NCBI RefSeq assembly: GCF_000298315.2
Contig: NZ_AEYE02000029.1
Location: 1-64,000, forward strand
Direction of reading: 5' to 3'
Length of the DNA stretch: 64,000 nucleotides
Source of the DNA: Rhizobium grahamii CCGE 502
Lineage (GTDB): Bacteria; Pseudomonadota; Alphaproteobacteria; Rhizobiales; Rhizobiaceae
Below are positions 16,861 through 25,396 of this stretch, piece by piece (positions within the stretch are counted from its first letter, which is position 1; each line of letters opens with the position of its first letter). Under the pieces are notes generated by a model, which worked only from the letters and a program-made list of their open reading frames with translations, searched no databases and was not told where the DNA came from. A program made the translations under genes and the position numbers.

Positions 16861-18669
16861 ATGCCCCAGCAACCCACGACCCACCGACCACACGACTTCA
16901 CCGGCGGCCTCTCAAGGCGTGAGGCGGGAGATTTCACCACGGATAGACGCGTTCTCGCACTTGTCGGCATGGCCGTGGTCATTGGCTCCGGTGGTGCATT
17001 TGCCGCCTGGGGCCTGGTGAGCCTGATCTCGCTGGTCACGAACCTGGTGTGGTTCGGACGCTTCAGCATCGCTGCCACGTCGCTTGCGAATGCGCCCCGC
17101 TCCGCATGGATGGTTGCGATTCCGGTCCTCGGTGGCCTGGTCATCGGGTTGATGGCGCGCTTCGGATCGGAAAAGATCCGCGGCCACGGCATCCCCGAAG
17201 CTATCGAGGCGATCCTCATAGGCGGCAGCCGTATGTCGCCGAAGGTGGCGATCCTCAAGCCGCTATCCTCGGCGATCTCCATTGGCACCGGCGGACCCTT
17301 CGGTGCGGAAGGTCCGATCATCATGACGGGCGGCGCCATCGGATCGCTCTTTGCGCAGTGCTTCCATTTGAGCGCAGCGGAACGCAAGACGCTCCTCGTC
17401 GCCGGTGCGGCGGCCGGCATGACGGCGATCTTCGGCTCCCCGATTGCCGCGGTCATGCTCGCCGTCGAACTGCTGCTTTTCGAATGGAAACCCAGAAGCT
17501 TCATCCCGGTTGCCATCGCTGCCTGTGTATCGATCTGCTGGCGCCCCTTCCTCTTTGAAGCTGGCCCCCTTTTCCCCAAGCAGTTTCACATGGACCTTCC
17601 CTGGTGGGGCATCGGGATTTGTGCCGCAATGGGCATCGTCGCCGGTCTGCAATCCGGCCTCCTGACGACGCTGCTCTACAAGATCGAAGATCTCTTCGAG
17701 GCACTGCCGATCCATTGGATGTGGTGGCCGGCAATCGGCGGACTGTTCATCGGCTTCGGTGGCTTGATCGAGCCTCGCGCCCTGGGCGTCGGCTACGACA
17801 TTATCGATGGATTGCTCAACAGCACGCTTTTGCCGCCAGCGGTGCTGGCGATCCTGCTTGTGAAGTCAGCCATCTGGCTCGTGGCTTTGTCTTCAGGCAC
17901 GTCGGGCGGTGTGCTTGCGCCACTATTGATCTTCGGAGGTGCTCTCGGCTGGCTAATCGGCCTGGCGCTCCCGGGCGACCCTGGATTCTGGGCCTTGCTT
18001 GGCATGGCCGCGATGATGGGCGGAACCGTGCGGGCGCCGCTGACGGGAACCTTCTTCGCCGTCGAACTCACCGGCGACATTTCTGTGCTGGTACCGCTCT
18101 TGGCGGCGACGGTAACGGCCTACGCCGTGACCGTGCTTCTCCTTCGCCGGTCAATCCTCACGGAAAAGATCGCCAGACGGGGTCAGCACATCACCCGGGA
18201 ATATGGCATCGATCCTTTCGAATTGACGCGAGCGCGCGACATCATGATCAAGGATGTCGATACGCTTTCGACAAGGATGACAGTCGGCGAGGTCTGCGCG
18301 TTCTTCGCGACGACATCAAGAACGCACCGGGTTTATCCCGTTATCGACGAGGAAGGCGCCCTCAAAGGGCTTGTGTCTCGTGCCGAGGCGTTGCAATGGC
18401 AACAGGAAGCTGCACTTTTCGACCAGCGTCTTGACGACATGGTTTCGGACGCCTCCATCCCTGCGGCTCATCCAGACGATACGGCAGGATACGTTGCCGA
18501 CCTGATGCTTTCTACGGACGCTGGACGCATCCCGATCGTCGACCCACAGACCTCCAAGCTTGACGGCTTGATTGCGCGGAAGGACCTGCTGCGTCTTCGA
18601 CGCACCCTGCGGGCGGCAGAGACCGAGCGAAAACCCTTTCTCGGACCACGGACGGCAAACGGCGAATAG
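16861..18669 (+). CDS. ClC family chloride channel/transporter with CBS domains
   Basis: This 602-residue integral membrane protein moves chloride or a related anion, by channel or proton-exchange action. The conserved selectivity segments are present: GHGIPEAI at 108-115, GAEGP at 148-152 with Glu150 in the place of the gating glutamate, and GGVLAP in the place of GxFxP. The first segment has His where classical ClCs have Ser (GSGIP). A cytoplasmic pair of CBS domains follows (about 455-595), which in other members bind adenine nucleotides. It is divergent from two MarR regulators with a palindrome between them. Anion specificity cannot be told from sequence. Confidence 0.92.
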   Translation: MPQQPTTHRPHDFTGGLSRREAGDFTTDRRVLALVGMAVVIGSGGAFAAWGLVSLISLVTNLVWFGRFSIAATSLANAPRSAWMVAIPVLGGLVIGLMARFGSEKIRGHGIPEAIEAILIGGSRMSPKVAILKPLSSAISIGTGGPFGAEGPIIMTGGAIGSLFAQCFHLSAAERKTLLVAGAAAGMTAIFGSPIAAVMLAVELLLFEWKPRSFIPVAIAACVSICWRPFLFEAGPLFPKQFHMDLPWWGIGICAAMGIVAGLQSGLLTTLLYKIEDLFEALPIHWMWWPAIGGLFIGFGGLIEPRALGVGYDIIDGLLNSTLLPPAVLAILLVKSAIWLVALSSGTSGGVLAPLLIFGGALGWLIGLALPGDPGFWALLGMAAMMGGTVRAPLTGTFFAVELTGDISVLVPLLAATVTAYAVTVLLLRRSILTEKIARRGQHITREYGIDPFELTRARDIMIKDVDTLSTRMTVGEVCAFFATTSRTHRVYPVIDEEGALKGLVSRAEALQWQQEAALFDQRLDDMVSDASIPAAHPDDTAGYVADLMLSTDAGRIPIVDPQTSKLDGLIARKDLLRLRRTLRAAETERKPFLGPRTANGE

Positions 18670-19125
18670 TTACGATGCAGCCACCCGTTCTGACGCGAAT
18701 ACCTATCGAGGGCTTTCGCCACGGCAATTGGCCATGAGCCGTCGGAATGACGTTTGCTAACTGCTCGAAAGATGCAGTTCCATCGCACTCCAGAAAACAA
18801 GCGGCCTAGTTCTCTTGGACCGGCGCACCCGGTCCAAGAACGAGGGCTCCGATGCGCTTTGCAGAGCTACCGCTCCAAGGCGCCCGATCGCCGGAACAAT
18901 CCCGCTGAAGTCGTCAACTCGCGCCAATACCAACTTTTGACTTCACAGTTTCTTAATTAGCCCTCAGGTACTCTAAGTTGTTCGATAAGGGGCTGTGGCA
19001 CAACGTGAACCGCATGAAGTGGGATCGGACGCGACAATCAGATACGTTGCATTCTTCAAGGTTTACCTGTCCGATCATCGTCTCAGGTGCGATGCCTGTG
19101 ACGCTTCCACCGAAAGTCGTTGCAC
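18670..19125. other. 456-base gap after the ClC gene, no gene recognised
   Basis: No supported gene was found here. The most notable element is the 11-bp perfect hairpin at 18813-18839. The part from about 18950 should carry the promoter of the downstream GGDEF-like gene. Short frames in the region have no recognisable similarity. Confidence 0.5.
18813..18839. terminator. Strong hairpin downstream of ClC gene
   Basis: TCTTGGACCGG (18813-18823) pairs perfectly with CCGGTCCAAGA (18829-18839) around a five-base loop. It is 144 bases after the ClC stop codon and has no T-run on either strand, so its role as a terminator is uncertain. It could be a dispersed palindromic repeat. Confidence 0.45.
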
Positions 19126-20190
19126 ATGGCAGTTGTAATGCCGCCCACAAAGCCACCTGCTCAGCAGGCTCGCAAGGAAATCTACAATATCGTATTCGCG
19201 ACGTTGAACCGGCTGGAGATTGAAGCCTCGCCGGCGAACTACGAGCTCATGTACGACGTCATCAGCGGCAACAATCCGGAGCTTCGCGAAAAGTTTTCGC
19301 GCCTTCGCAAGCCGATTGCGGAACATGAGGTCGAGGCGTTGGCTCGAACCTACCTACCGCATCATTTCGGCAAATCGATCCACGACGAGTCCGCAAGCCG
19401 CCTCCAAAACGAACTGACCAGTTTGAAAGAGTCGCTGCAGTCAGGCCAGAGCTCGCTCTCGACCTTCACGAACATGCTGGGCCAGGCGACCGGGAAAATC
19501 TCCTCGATCGACCCAAGGGACACGAAGACGATGCAGTCCCACCTCGGCTCCATTCGCCAACTGAGCGAGGTCCAGCAGTCGAAGAGTGCCAAGTTGCTTG
19601 AAAACGTTTCGACACAAATTTCAACAGTTGCGGCCATTTCGGACGAAGTGGAGCAATTCGAGCGCACGAAGTTCACGCATCCGACCACGAGGCTCGCCAA
19701 CCGGCGCGGATTCCATAAGAAGCTTGCCGAGCTTTACGGCGCAGAACGCTACCCTGACGATATTTCGCTTCTTTTCTGCAATCTGTTGGTTCTGACGCCC
19801 TTTGAGACCGCGGAATTCCTCAGGCTCAAGGAAGCATTCCTCGAGCGCCTTGGCGCTATCGTCTCGCAAACCGTTCAGACGATGGATTTCGCGGCGTGGC
19901 TTGACCGGCCGCAGATCGGCATCATTGTCCGGACGAGCGCCGAGACGGAGGTCCAGAAGATCGCCGATCAACTGAAGAGAAGTTGCCTCGCTGCTTTTGA
20001 CAGCCGACAGGGCGTTATGCCGAAAGTTATTGCCCGCTTCGGCTGCAGCACGACCTACCAGGCTGGCACGGCATCCGAACTGGTGGCGAACACTGAAAAG
20101 GCTCTTCAGACAGCGATTGACGAACAGAACGAGAAGGTAGTGTTCCTCTCGGGAGCCACGCGCAAAGACTGGATGCTCTATCGCAGTTGA
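19126..20190 (+). CDS. Degenerate GGDEF-domain protein
   Basis: The C-terminal half resembles a GGDEF diguanylate cyclase domain, with the entry motif TRLANRRGF at 188-196 in place of DxLTGLxNRR. The active-site loop RxGGDEFxxL is replaced by WLDRPQIGIIV (258-268), so the protein should not make cyclic-di-GMP. The N-terminal 170 residues are soluble and helical with no membrane segment. It may act as a c-di-GMP or protein-binding partner. The frame opens at a TTG (19120); the ATG at 19126 is preferred, and the ATG at 19138 is also possible since no strong ribosome-binding site decides. A signalling role is an inference. Confidence 0.75.
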   Translation: MAVVMPPTKPPAQQARKEIYNIVFATLNRLEIEASPANYELMYDVISGNNPELREKFSRLRKPIAEHEVEALARTYLPHHFGKSIHDESASRLQNELTSLKESLQSGQSSLSTFTNMLGQATGKISSIDPRDTKTMQSHLGSIRQLSEVQQSKSAKLLENVSTQISTVAAISDEVEQFERTKFTHPTTRLANRRGFHKKLAELYGAERYPDDISLLFCNLLVLTPFETAEFLRLKEAFLERLGAIVSQTVQTMDFAAWLDRPQIGIIVRTSAETEVQKIADQLKRSCLAAFDSRQGVMPKVIARFGCSTTYQAGTASELVANTEKALQTAIDEQNEKVVFLSGATRKDWMLYRS

Positions 20191-20357
20191 CAACGTGGTG
20201 CGATGCCGGGTCTCGCGGCGGTCATCGCAGCCTTCGCCATTGCATAGTGTGTCAGAAAAAGGCAGCCTAGACTTGCCTGGAAACGCGCTGACGGAGGCTT
20301 GCTTGCTCCGGTCCTGTTGTGCCGCCAGGTCTCCGGCGCGAGGGCCTCGATCGGATC

Positions 20358-22565
20358 ATGACGCGTGCGCAGCAAATCGGCGTTATCATCGGCCTTGCCA
20401 TTGTCGCGGCCTTCACGATGCTGCGGGCAAGCGATCCGCCGCTTCTGCGGCAGATCCGTGACATCACCTTCGACGAATACCAGCGCATTTCCCCGCGCGC
20501 CTTCGAGCCGACGCCGGTCCGTATCATCGACATCGACGAAGCCTCGCTCAAGGAATTCGGCCAGTGGCCCTGGCCGCGCGACCGGCTCGCCCTTCTCGTG
20601 CAGCGACTGTCGGACATGGGCGCAGCTGCGATCGCCTTCGACGTGCTGTTCGCCGAGCCGGACCGTCTCTCGCCACGCACCGTCATGCGTGATGTCGCCG
20701 GTGTCGACCCTAGCCTGCTGAGCCGGCTGCCGGACAATGACGAGCTTTTCGCCGAGGCGATCGCCGGACGTCCGGTGGTGCTCGGCTTCGGCCTGACGAC
20801 CGAGGGCAACTATCGACCACCGGTCAAGGCGGGCTTCGCCTTTACCGGCGAGAGCCCTCTCCACGCTCCTCCCCGCCTCGACGCGGCAACGCCGATACGC
20901 CCGCAGTTGCAGATCAATGCCACGGGTCTCGGCCATATCAGCCTCAATCCAGGCAATCCCTCCGCAGTCGTTCGCAAGGTCCCTCTCTTTCTGACCGACG
21001 GCGAACAACTCTATCCGAATCTGGCGATCGAAGCCCTGCGCGTCGCCCAAGGCGCCTCGACCTATATACTGGCGGCCGCTCCCGAGGCTCCCGACACGCT
21101 GACATCGGTCAAGATTGGCGAGTTCGTCGTGCCGGTTACGGCGAGCGGGGAGCTGTGGCTTTACACCAGCCCCGATATTGCTGACCGCTACATTTCCGCC
21201 GGCAAGATTCTTTCGCCACAGGGTGTCGATCCACAGGTTGCTGCCGCTATCGAAGGAAGCATCGTCTTCGTCGGCACGTCCTCCGCCGGTCTGCAGGACA
21301 TTCGCACGACCGCCCTCGGCCAGAACGTTCCGGGTGTCTCCATGCACGCCCAGACCGTCGAACAGATCCTGTCCGGCCACTTTCTCTCCCGACCGGACTG
21401 GGCGGACGGAATGGAAATTCTCGCAATTGCCGTACTGGGCACGATCCTGGTCGTGCTGACGACCTTCGTCAGCCCGGCCGTGGCACTCGCTTGCGGCCTG
21501 TGTATCACGACGCTGGCGCTCGCCGCCTCCTGGTTTGCCTTCTCGGCCTGGGGCCTGCTTTTGGATCCGCTGGCTCCGATCATTGCCGGCTCGATTATCC
21601 ATTTCGCCGCCACCTCGTTTCGCATCCTCGTCATCAACCGCGAGCGGCGTGAAGTCCGCCGAGCCTTCGGGCAATATCTCTCGCCCTCGCTTCTCTACAG
21701 GATCGAGCACACCCGCAATGCTCTGCGCCTCGGAGGCGATGACCGCGAATTGACCGTGATGTTCGTTGACGTGCGCGGCTTCACCGAACTCAGCGAGCGG
21801 CTCCAGCCCGCCGAGGTCGTCCGCTTTCTGAATACGCTGCTCGACGCCCTCAGCCGTCATGTGACCGCCAACGAAGGCACGCTCGACAAGTTCATCGGTG
21901 ACTCGATCATGGCTTTCTGGAATGCCCCGGTGGATGTCATAAACCATCCTGCCAAGGCGGTTCGCGCCGCCCTTGCCATGCGTGACACTCTTGCCTCGCT
22001 CAACGCGTCGGATGCCTTCGGCTTCGGCCCCGACTATCAGGTGGGCATCGGCATCGGCATTCACACGGGGCTTGCCTGTGTGGGCAATATGGGAGCCGAG
22101 ACACGTTTCAACTATTCCGCGGTCGGTGATGCCGTCAACGTCGCTGCGCGCATCGAATCCGCCTGCAAGGAGGTCGGCTTCGATATCCTCGTTTCGGAAA
22201 ACACAGCCGCGGAACTGCCGCACTTCGCACTGCTCGACGCGGGTCTGCTCGGACTGAAGGGCAAAAGCAGCCGGGCGCGGCTCTATGCCGTCGTAGGCGG
22301 CGATGAGGTTCGCAGTTCGAGTGCTTTCGCCGACATGCAACGCATCCACACAGAGCTCGTTGTGGCGCTGCGCACCCATTCGGCGGAAAGCCGAAAGATG
22401 CTCCACGTCGCCAAGCTCAAGGCGGCGGAGCTAACGGCGACGCTGCCGCAGTTCTACAGCCGTCTCGGGCGCCGGGCCGACCACTTCCGTGACAGTCCCA
22501 GCGGCAATCATGACGGCACGCACGTGGGCCTACCGCACGAGGCCAAGGTGCATCCCGAACTCTAA
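20358..22565 (+). CDS. CHASE2-domain class III adenylate/guanylate cyclase
   Basis: This 735-residue membrane cyclase has an N-terminal membrane segment, a large extracytoplasmic CHASE2 sensor (about 30-345, with VRIIDIDEASLKEFGQWPWPR), a cluster of membrane helices (about 353-420) and a class III nucleotide cyclase domain (about 460-640). Metal-binding Asp471 (FVDVRGF) and Asp515 (KFIGDS) are present, as are the transition-state residues Asn594 and Arg598 in VGDAVNVAAR. It should therefore be active, probably making cAMP. The frame is open from 20319, but the ATG at 20358 is preferred. It converges on a FecR-domain protein, and their stop codons overlap at 22562-22565. Confidence 0.93.
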   Translation: MTRAQQIGVIIGLAIVAAFTMLRASDPPLLRQIRDITFDEYQRISPRAFEPTPVRIIDIDEASLKEFGQWPWPRDRLALLVQRLSDMGAAAIAFDVLFAEPDRLSPRTVMRDVAGVDPSLLSRLPDNDELFAEAIAGRPVVLGFGLTTEGNYRPPVKAGFAFTGESPLHAPPRLDAATPIRPQLQINATGLGHISLNPGNPSAVVRKVPLFLTDGEQLYPNLAIEALRVAQGASTYILAAAPEAPDTLTSVKIGEFVVPVTASGELWLYTSPDIADRYISAGKILSPQGVDPQVAAAIEGSIVFVGTSSAGLQDIRTTALGQNVPGVSMHAQTVEQILSGHFLSRPDWADGMEILAIAVLGTILVVLTTFVSPAVALACGLCITTLALAASWFAFSAWGLLLDPLAPIIAGSIIHFAATSFRILVINRERREVRRAFGQYLSPSLLYRIEHTRNALRLGGDDRELTVMFVDVRGFTELSERLQPAEVVRFLNTLLDALSRHVTANEGTLDKFIGDSIMAFWNAPVDVINHPAKAVRAALAMRDTLASLNASDAFGFGPDYQVGIGIGIHTGLACVGNMGAETRFNYSAVGDAVNVAARIESACKEVGFDILVSENTAAELPHFALLDAGLLGLKGKSSRARLYAVVGGDEVRSSSAFADMQRIHTELVVALRTHSAESRKMLHVAKLKAAELTATLPQFYSRLGRRADHFRDSPSGNHDGTHVGLPHEAKVHPEL

Positions 22566-23569
22566 TAATTGCCGCTTCGGCCTCCGCCACCATAGCGACC
22601 GCCGCGATCTCGATCCCTGTCGTCACCGCCATGTCCGCGATGGTCACGGTCGTGGTGGTCGCGCCCGTGGTGATCCCGGTCGTGATGGTGGTGGTGATGA
22701 TGGTCGGGCTTGTCCGGCTCGTCGGGCGGATCCGGCGTGTCCGGCGGCTGCTGCTGTGGCTCTGGCGCTTGAGGTGCCTGAGGTGCCTGAGGGGTCGGCT
22801 GAGGTGCGGGTGGAGGTGGCGCCGGCGCGGGGGCTTGTGGAGTCGGTTGCTGCTGCCGCTGCGGCTGTGGTCGATCCTGGTGGTCCTGTCGCAAGGATGC
22901 CAGCCCGCAGCTCGTACGAATGCCGCCGAGCACCCCGGAAAGTTGCTGATCACCGGAGAGGAACGGCAGCGCGCGTGGATTGCTCAGCGTCTGCAGCGTA
23001 CGACGGTCGACCTTGCTAGGATCGGTCATCCTGCCGCCGCGAGTTGCAACCACGCAGTCGCACTGCTGACGCAGCTGACGACAGCCACCCGGACCGCAGA
23101 AACTCGCCGCACCACTCAGCAACACGATGGCAGTCGTCCCGTTGGGTCCGACGTAGAAGTCAAAGGCGGTACCACGTACACCAATGGTCCCTGCCGGAGT
23201 TACGATCGAGTAGGCGGACGATGCCGAATTGCCGCTGATCCACCGGAACGTGCCTTTCGCCGCCTTGATCGAAAGCCGCTTCACGGAAGCGGAATCATCG
23301 TAAACGAACTTGTCGATCACAACCGTCGAGCCAGCACCGACGGCAAGCTTCGTCCCGTCCTTGAATATGAACTGCCCAAGGCCCGAGGATGATGTTTTTA
23401 TACGCTCGTCTCTGTGAACAGGCGATCGCACCACCAGTGGGCCGGTCTCGCCCGAAACCTCGGTCCGGATCAATGTCGCCTGACCAACCGGCTCGGCGGA
23501 AAACGCCGTCATCGGGCCAAACAACGCAGCAAAAACACCTGCAGCGACAGCACCACAGAAGCGAAACAT
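22562..23569 (-). CDS. Secreted FecR-domain protein with His/Asp-rich tail
   Basis: The 335-residue protein starts with a signal peptide (to about residue 25, TAFSA-EPVG). A FecR domain follows (about 45-155, with ITP-like block SIVTPAGTIGVRGTAFDFYV). Two pairs of Cys (about 158-171) may form disulfides. The rest is disordered: a Pro/Gln/Ala-rich linker (about 234-288) and a tail from about 290 with seven consecutive His followed by repeats of Asp, Arg and His, ending Gly/Arg/Tyr rich. It lacks the membrane anchor and helical N-terminus of true anti-sigma FecR proteins, and no TonB receptor or ECF sigma factor is nearby. The tail could bind metal ions. It converges on the CHASE2 cyclase. Confidence 0.85.
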   Translation of the reverse strand: MFRFCGAVAAGVFAALFGPMTAFSAEPVGQATLIRTEVSGETGPLVVRSPVHRDERIKTSSSGLGQFIFKDGTKLAVGAGSTVVIDKFVYDDSASVKRLSIKAAKGTFRWISGNSASSAYSIVTPAGTIGVRGTAFDFYVGPNGTTAIVLLSGAASFCGPGGCRQLRQQCDCVVATRGGRMTDPSKVDRRTLQTLSNPRALPFLSGDQQLSGVLGGIRTSCGLASLRQDHQDRPQPQRQQQPTPQAPAPAPPPPAPQPTPQAPQAPQAPEPQQQPPDTPDPPDEPDKPDHHHHHHHDRDHHGRDHHDRDHRGHGGDDRDRDRGGRYGGGGRSGNY

Positions 23570-23758
23570 GACCGCCCCCCAACAAACTTTTTTTATATTA
23601 GCATATTGTTAACTTTAACGTCTCCTCATCTTCTTGGTGTAGGCCGAGCGTTTTCTCGCCTCGTCTTGGGGTTGCTTATGACGCAGCGTCTACGCCCAGC
23701 CCTTGACTTCGTCGACACTTCGTCCGACTTCACTCAGAACGAATGAAGGAACGGAAAT

Positions 23759-24508
23759 ATGAGCGAAGCGGCAAAGAGCACGATCGACCAGGACGAAGTG
23801 GACCGCTTCTCGGCAATGGCTGCGGAATGGTGGAGCCCCACGGGGAAGTTCAGGCCGCTGCACAAATTCAATCCCGTCCGGCTCACCTATATCCGCGACA
23901 AGGCAGCCGAGACCTTCGGCCGCGATGTTCGCAGCGCAAGGCCGCTCGAAGGGCTTCGCGTTCTGGATATCGGTTGCGGCGGCGGTCTCCTCTCGGAGCC
24001 AGTCGCACGGATGCGAGCAACCGTCGTCGGTGCGGATCCGTCTGAAAAGAATATCGGAATCGCCTCGACGCATGCAAAGGCTTCCGGCGTTGCCGTTGAC
24101 TACCGTGCAGTTACCGCCGAGCAGCTTGCAGAGGCTGGCGAGACTTTTGACATCGTTCTAAACATGGAGGTCGTCGAGCACGTCGCAGACGTCGATTTCT
24201 TCCTCAGCACCTGCGCCAAGATGGTTCGCCCCGGTGGCTTGATGTTCGTCGCAACGATCAACCGGACGATGAAGGCGGCCGCACTCGCCATCTTTGCAGC
24301 CGAGAACATCTTGCGGTGGCTGCCGCGGGGCACGCATCAATACGAGAAGCTGGTCCGTCCAGAAGAGATCGAAAAGCCTGTCACGGAAAATGGCCTCACG
24401 ATTATCGACCGCACCGGTGTGTTCTTCAATCCGCTGTCAAACCAGTGGAATCTGTCGAAGGACATGGACGTGAACTATATGTTGCTGGCGAAACGCGCCG
24501 GCCCATAA
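23759..24508 (+). CDS. ubiG: Ubiquinone biosynthesis O-methyltransferase UbiG
   Basis: UbiG carries out both O-methylations in ubiquinone synthesis. The 249 residues include the N-terminal motif [19 protein letters not shown] typical of UbiG, SAM motif [14 protein letters not shown], and the [10 protein letters not shown] block. AAGGAA precedes the ATG. In rhizobia ubiG usually lies next to lysC; here about 8 kb of other genes separates them. Confidence 0.97.
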   Translation: MSEAAKSTIDQDEVDRFSAMAAEWWSPTGKFRPLHKFNPVRLTYIRDKAAETFGRDVRSARPLEGLRVLDIGCGGGLLSEPVARMRATVVGADPSEKNIGIASTHAKASGVAVDYRAVTAEQLAEAGETFDIVLNMEVVEHVADVDFFLSTCAKMVRPGGLMFVATINRTMKAAALAIFAAENILRWLPRGTHQYEKLVRPEEIEKPVTENGLTIIDRTGVFFNPLSNQWNLSKDMDVNYMLLAKRAGP

Positions 24509-24517
24509 CATCCACGA

Positions 24518-25396
24518 TCAGGCGCTTGCCCGGCGTCCCTCTCGCGAGCCGCAACACTCCTTGAAAGGCTTGCCCGAACCGCAAGGACACAAGTCGCGAC
24601 TGCGCCGTTGCAGACGACCGATCAGTGGCACCTTCACCGCCGATGGCAGCGACGACGCCACGAAGGCCACTAGCTTTGCCGACAGGCCCGGCACTACCAG
24701 GCGACGGCCGGACTTAAATCCACGCCAGGCGCGCTCGGCGACGTAGTCGGCGCTGAGCTTCGGCAGGATCTTGAACAGCGCGGCCCGACCGGCGCCGGAA
24801 CTCTCAAGAAACTCGGTTGCCACAGGCCCGGGCGCAACGCAGGTAACCGTCACGCCGGTCGATTTCACCTCTTGATACAAAGCCTCCGAAAACGAGCGGA
24901 CGAAAGCTTTGCTGGCATAGTACAGCGCCATGTTCGGACCGGGAGTAAACCCGGCAATGGAACCGAGATTGAGTACGCCGCCACGCCCGCGCGCTACCAT
25001 TCCCGGCAGAAAATTCAGCGTCATATCCGTCAGTGCGCGGATGTTGAGGTCGACCATGCCGAGCTGGTCGGTAATAGGAAGCGTCGTTGCTGCCCCACGC
25101 AAACCATAGCCAGCGCTGTTGACCAGCACCTCACAAAACAGGCCGTTGGAAGCCAGGAATTCCTTCAATTGTGCCGATGCGTCGGTTGCACGCAGGTCAA
25201 GCGAAAACATGAATGCCTGGCCTCCCGCCTCTTTCACATCGCTCGCCGCGGCAGCCAGTCCATCCAGCGACCGTGCAACAAGGACGACGGCCGTCCCGTC
25301 TCGTGCAGCCACCTTCGCAATTGCCCGGCCGATGCCCCGGGACCCACCGACGACGACGACGGCGGGGCGCAATGTTTCACGCTGCTCTTCGATCAT
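24518..25396 (-). CDS. SDR oxidoreductase with C-terminal SEC-C zinc motif
   Basis: This 292-residue protein is a short-chain dehydrogenase with the NAD(P) motif GGSRGIG (about 17-23), a catalytic Ser in NLGSIAGF and the YxxxK pair in YYASKAF. Unusually it ends in a SEC-C zinc finger, CPCGSGKPFKECCG (270-283), the same type of motif as at the end of SecA. The join is in one frame with no sign of frameshift. It overlaps the stop of the E2-like gene by four bases (ATGA), so they are co-translated. The substrate is unknown; the neighbours hint at lipid or acyl chemistry. Confidence 0.88.
   Translation of the reverse strand: MIEEQRETLRPAVVVVGGSRGIGRAIAKVAARDGTAVVLVARSLDGLAAAASDVKEAGGQAFMFSLDLRATDASAQLKEFLASNGLFCEVLVNSAGYGLRGAATTLPITDQLGMVDLNIRALTDMTLNFLPGMVARGRGGVLNLGSIAGFTPGPNMALYYASKAFVRSFSEALYQEVKSTGVTVTCVAPGPVATEFLESSGAGRAALFKILPKLSADYVAERAWRGFKSGRRLVVPGLSAKLVAFVASSLPSAVKVPLIGRLQRRSRDLCPCGSGKPFKECCGSREGRRASA

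Noticed and set aside
20178-22406. 742-codon minus-strand open frame opposite the CHASE2 cyclase
   Set aside because: It is the antisense shadow of a gene with clear cyclase motifs; its translation has shadow-like Arg, Asp and Gly content and no family pattern.
22600-22900. Tandem repeats in the FecR gene as a CRISPR or minisatellite
   Set aside because: They encode the Pro/Gln/Ala and His/Asp rich tail in frame; units are irregular and there are no spacers.
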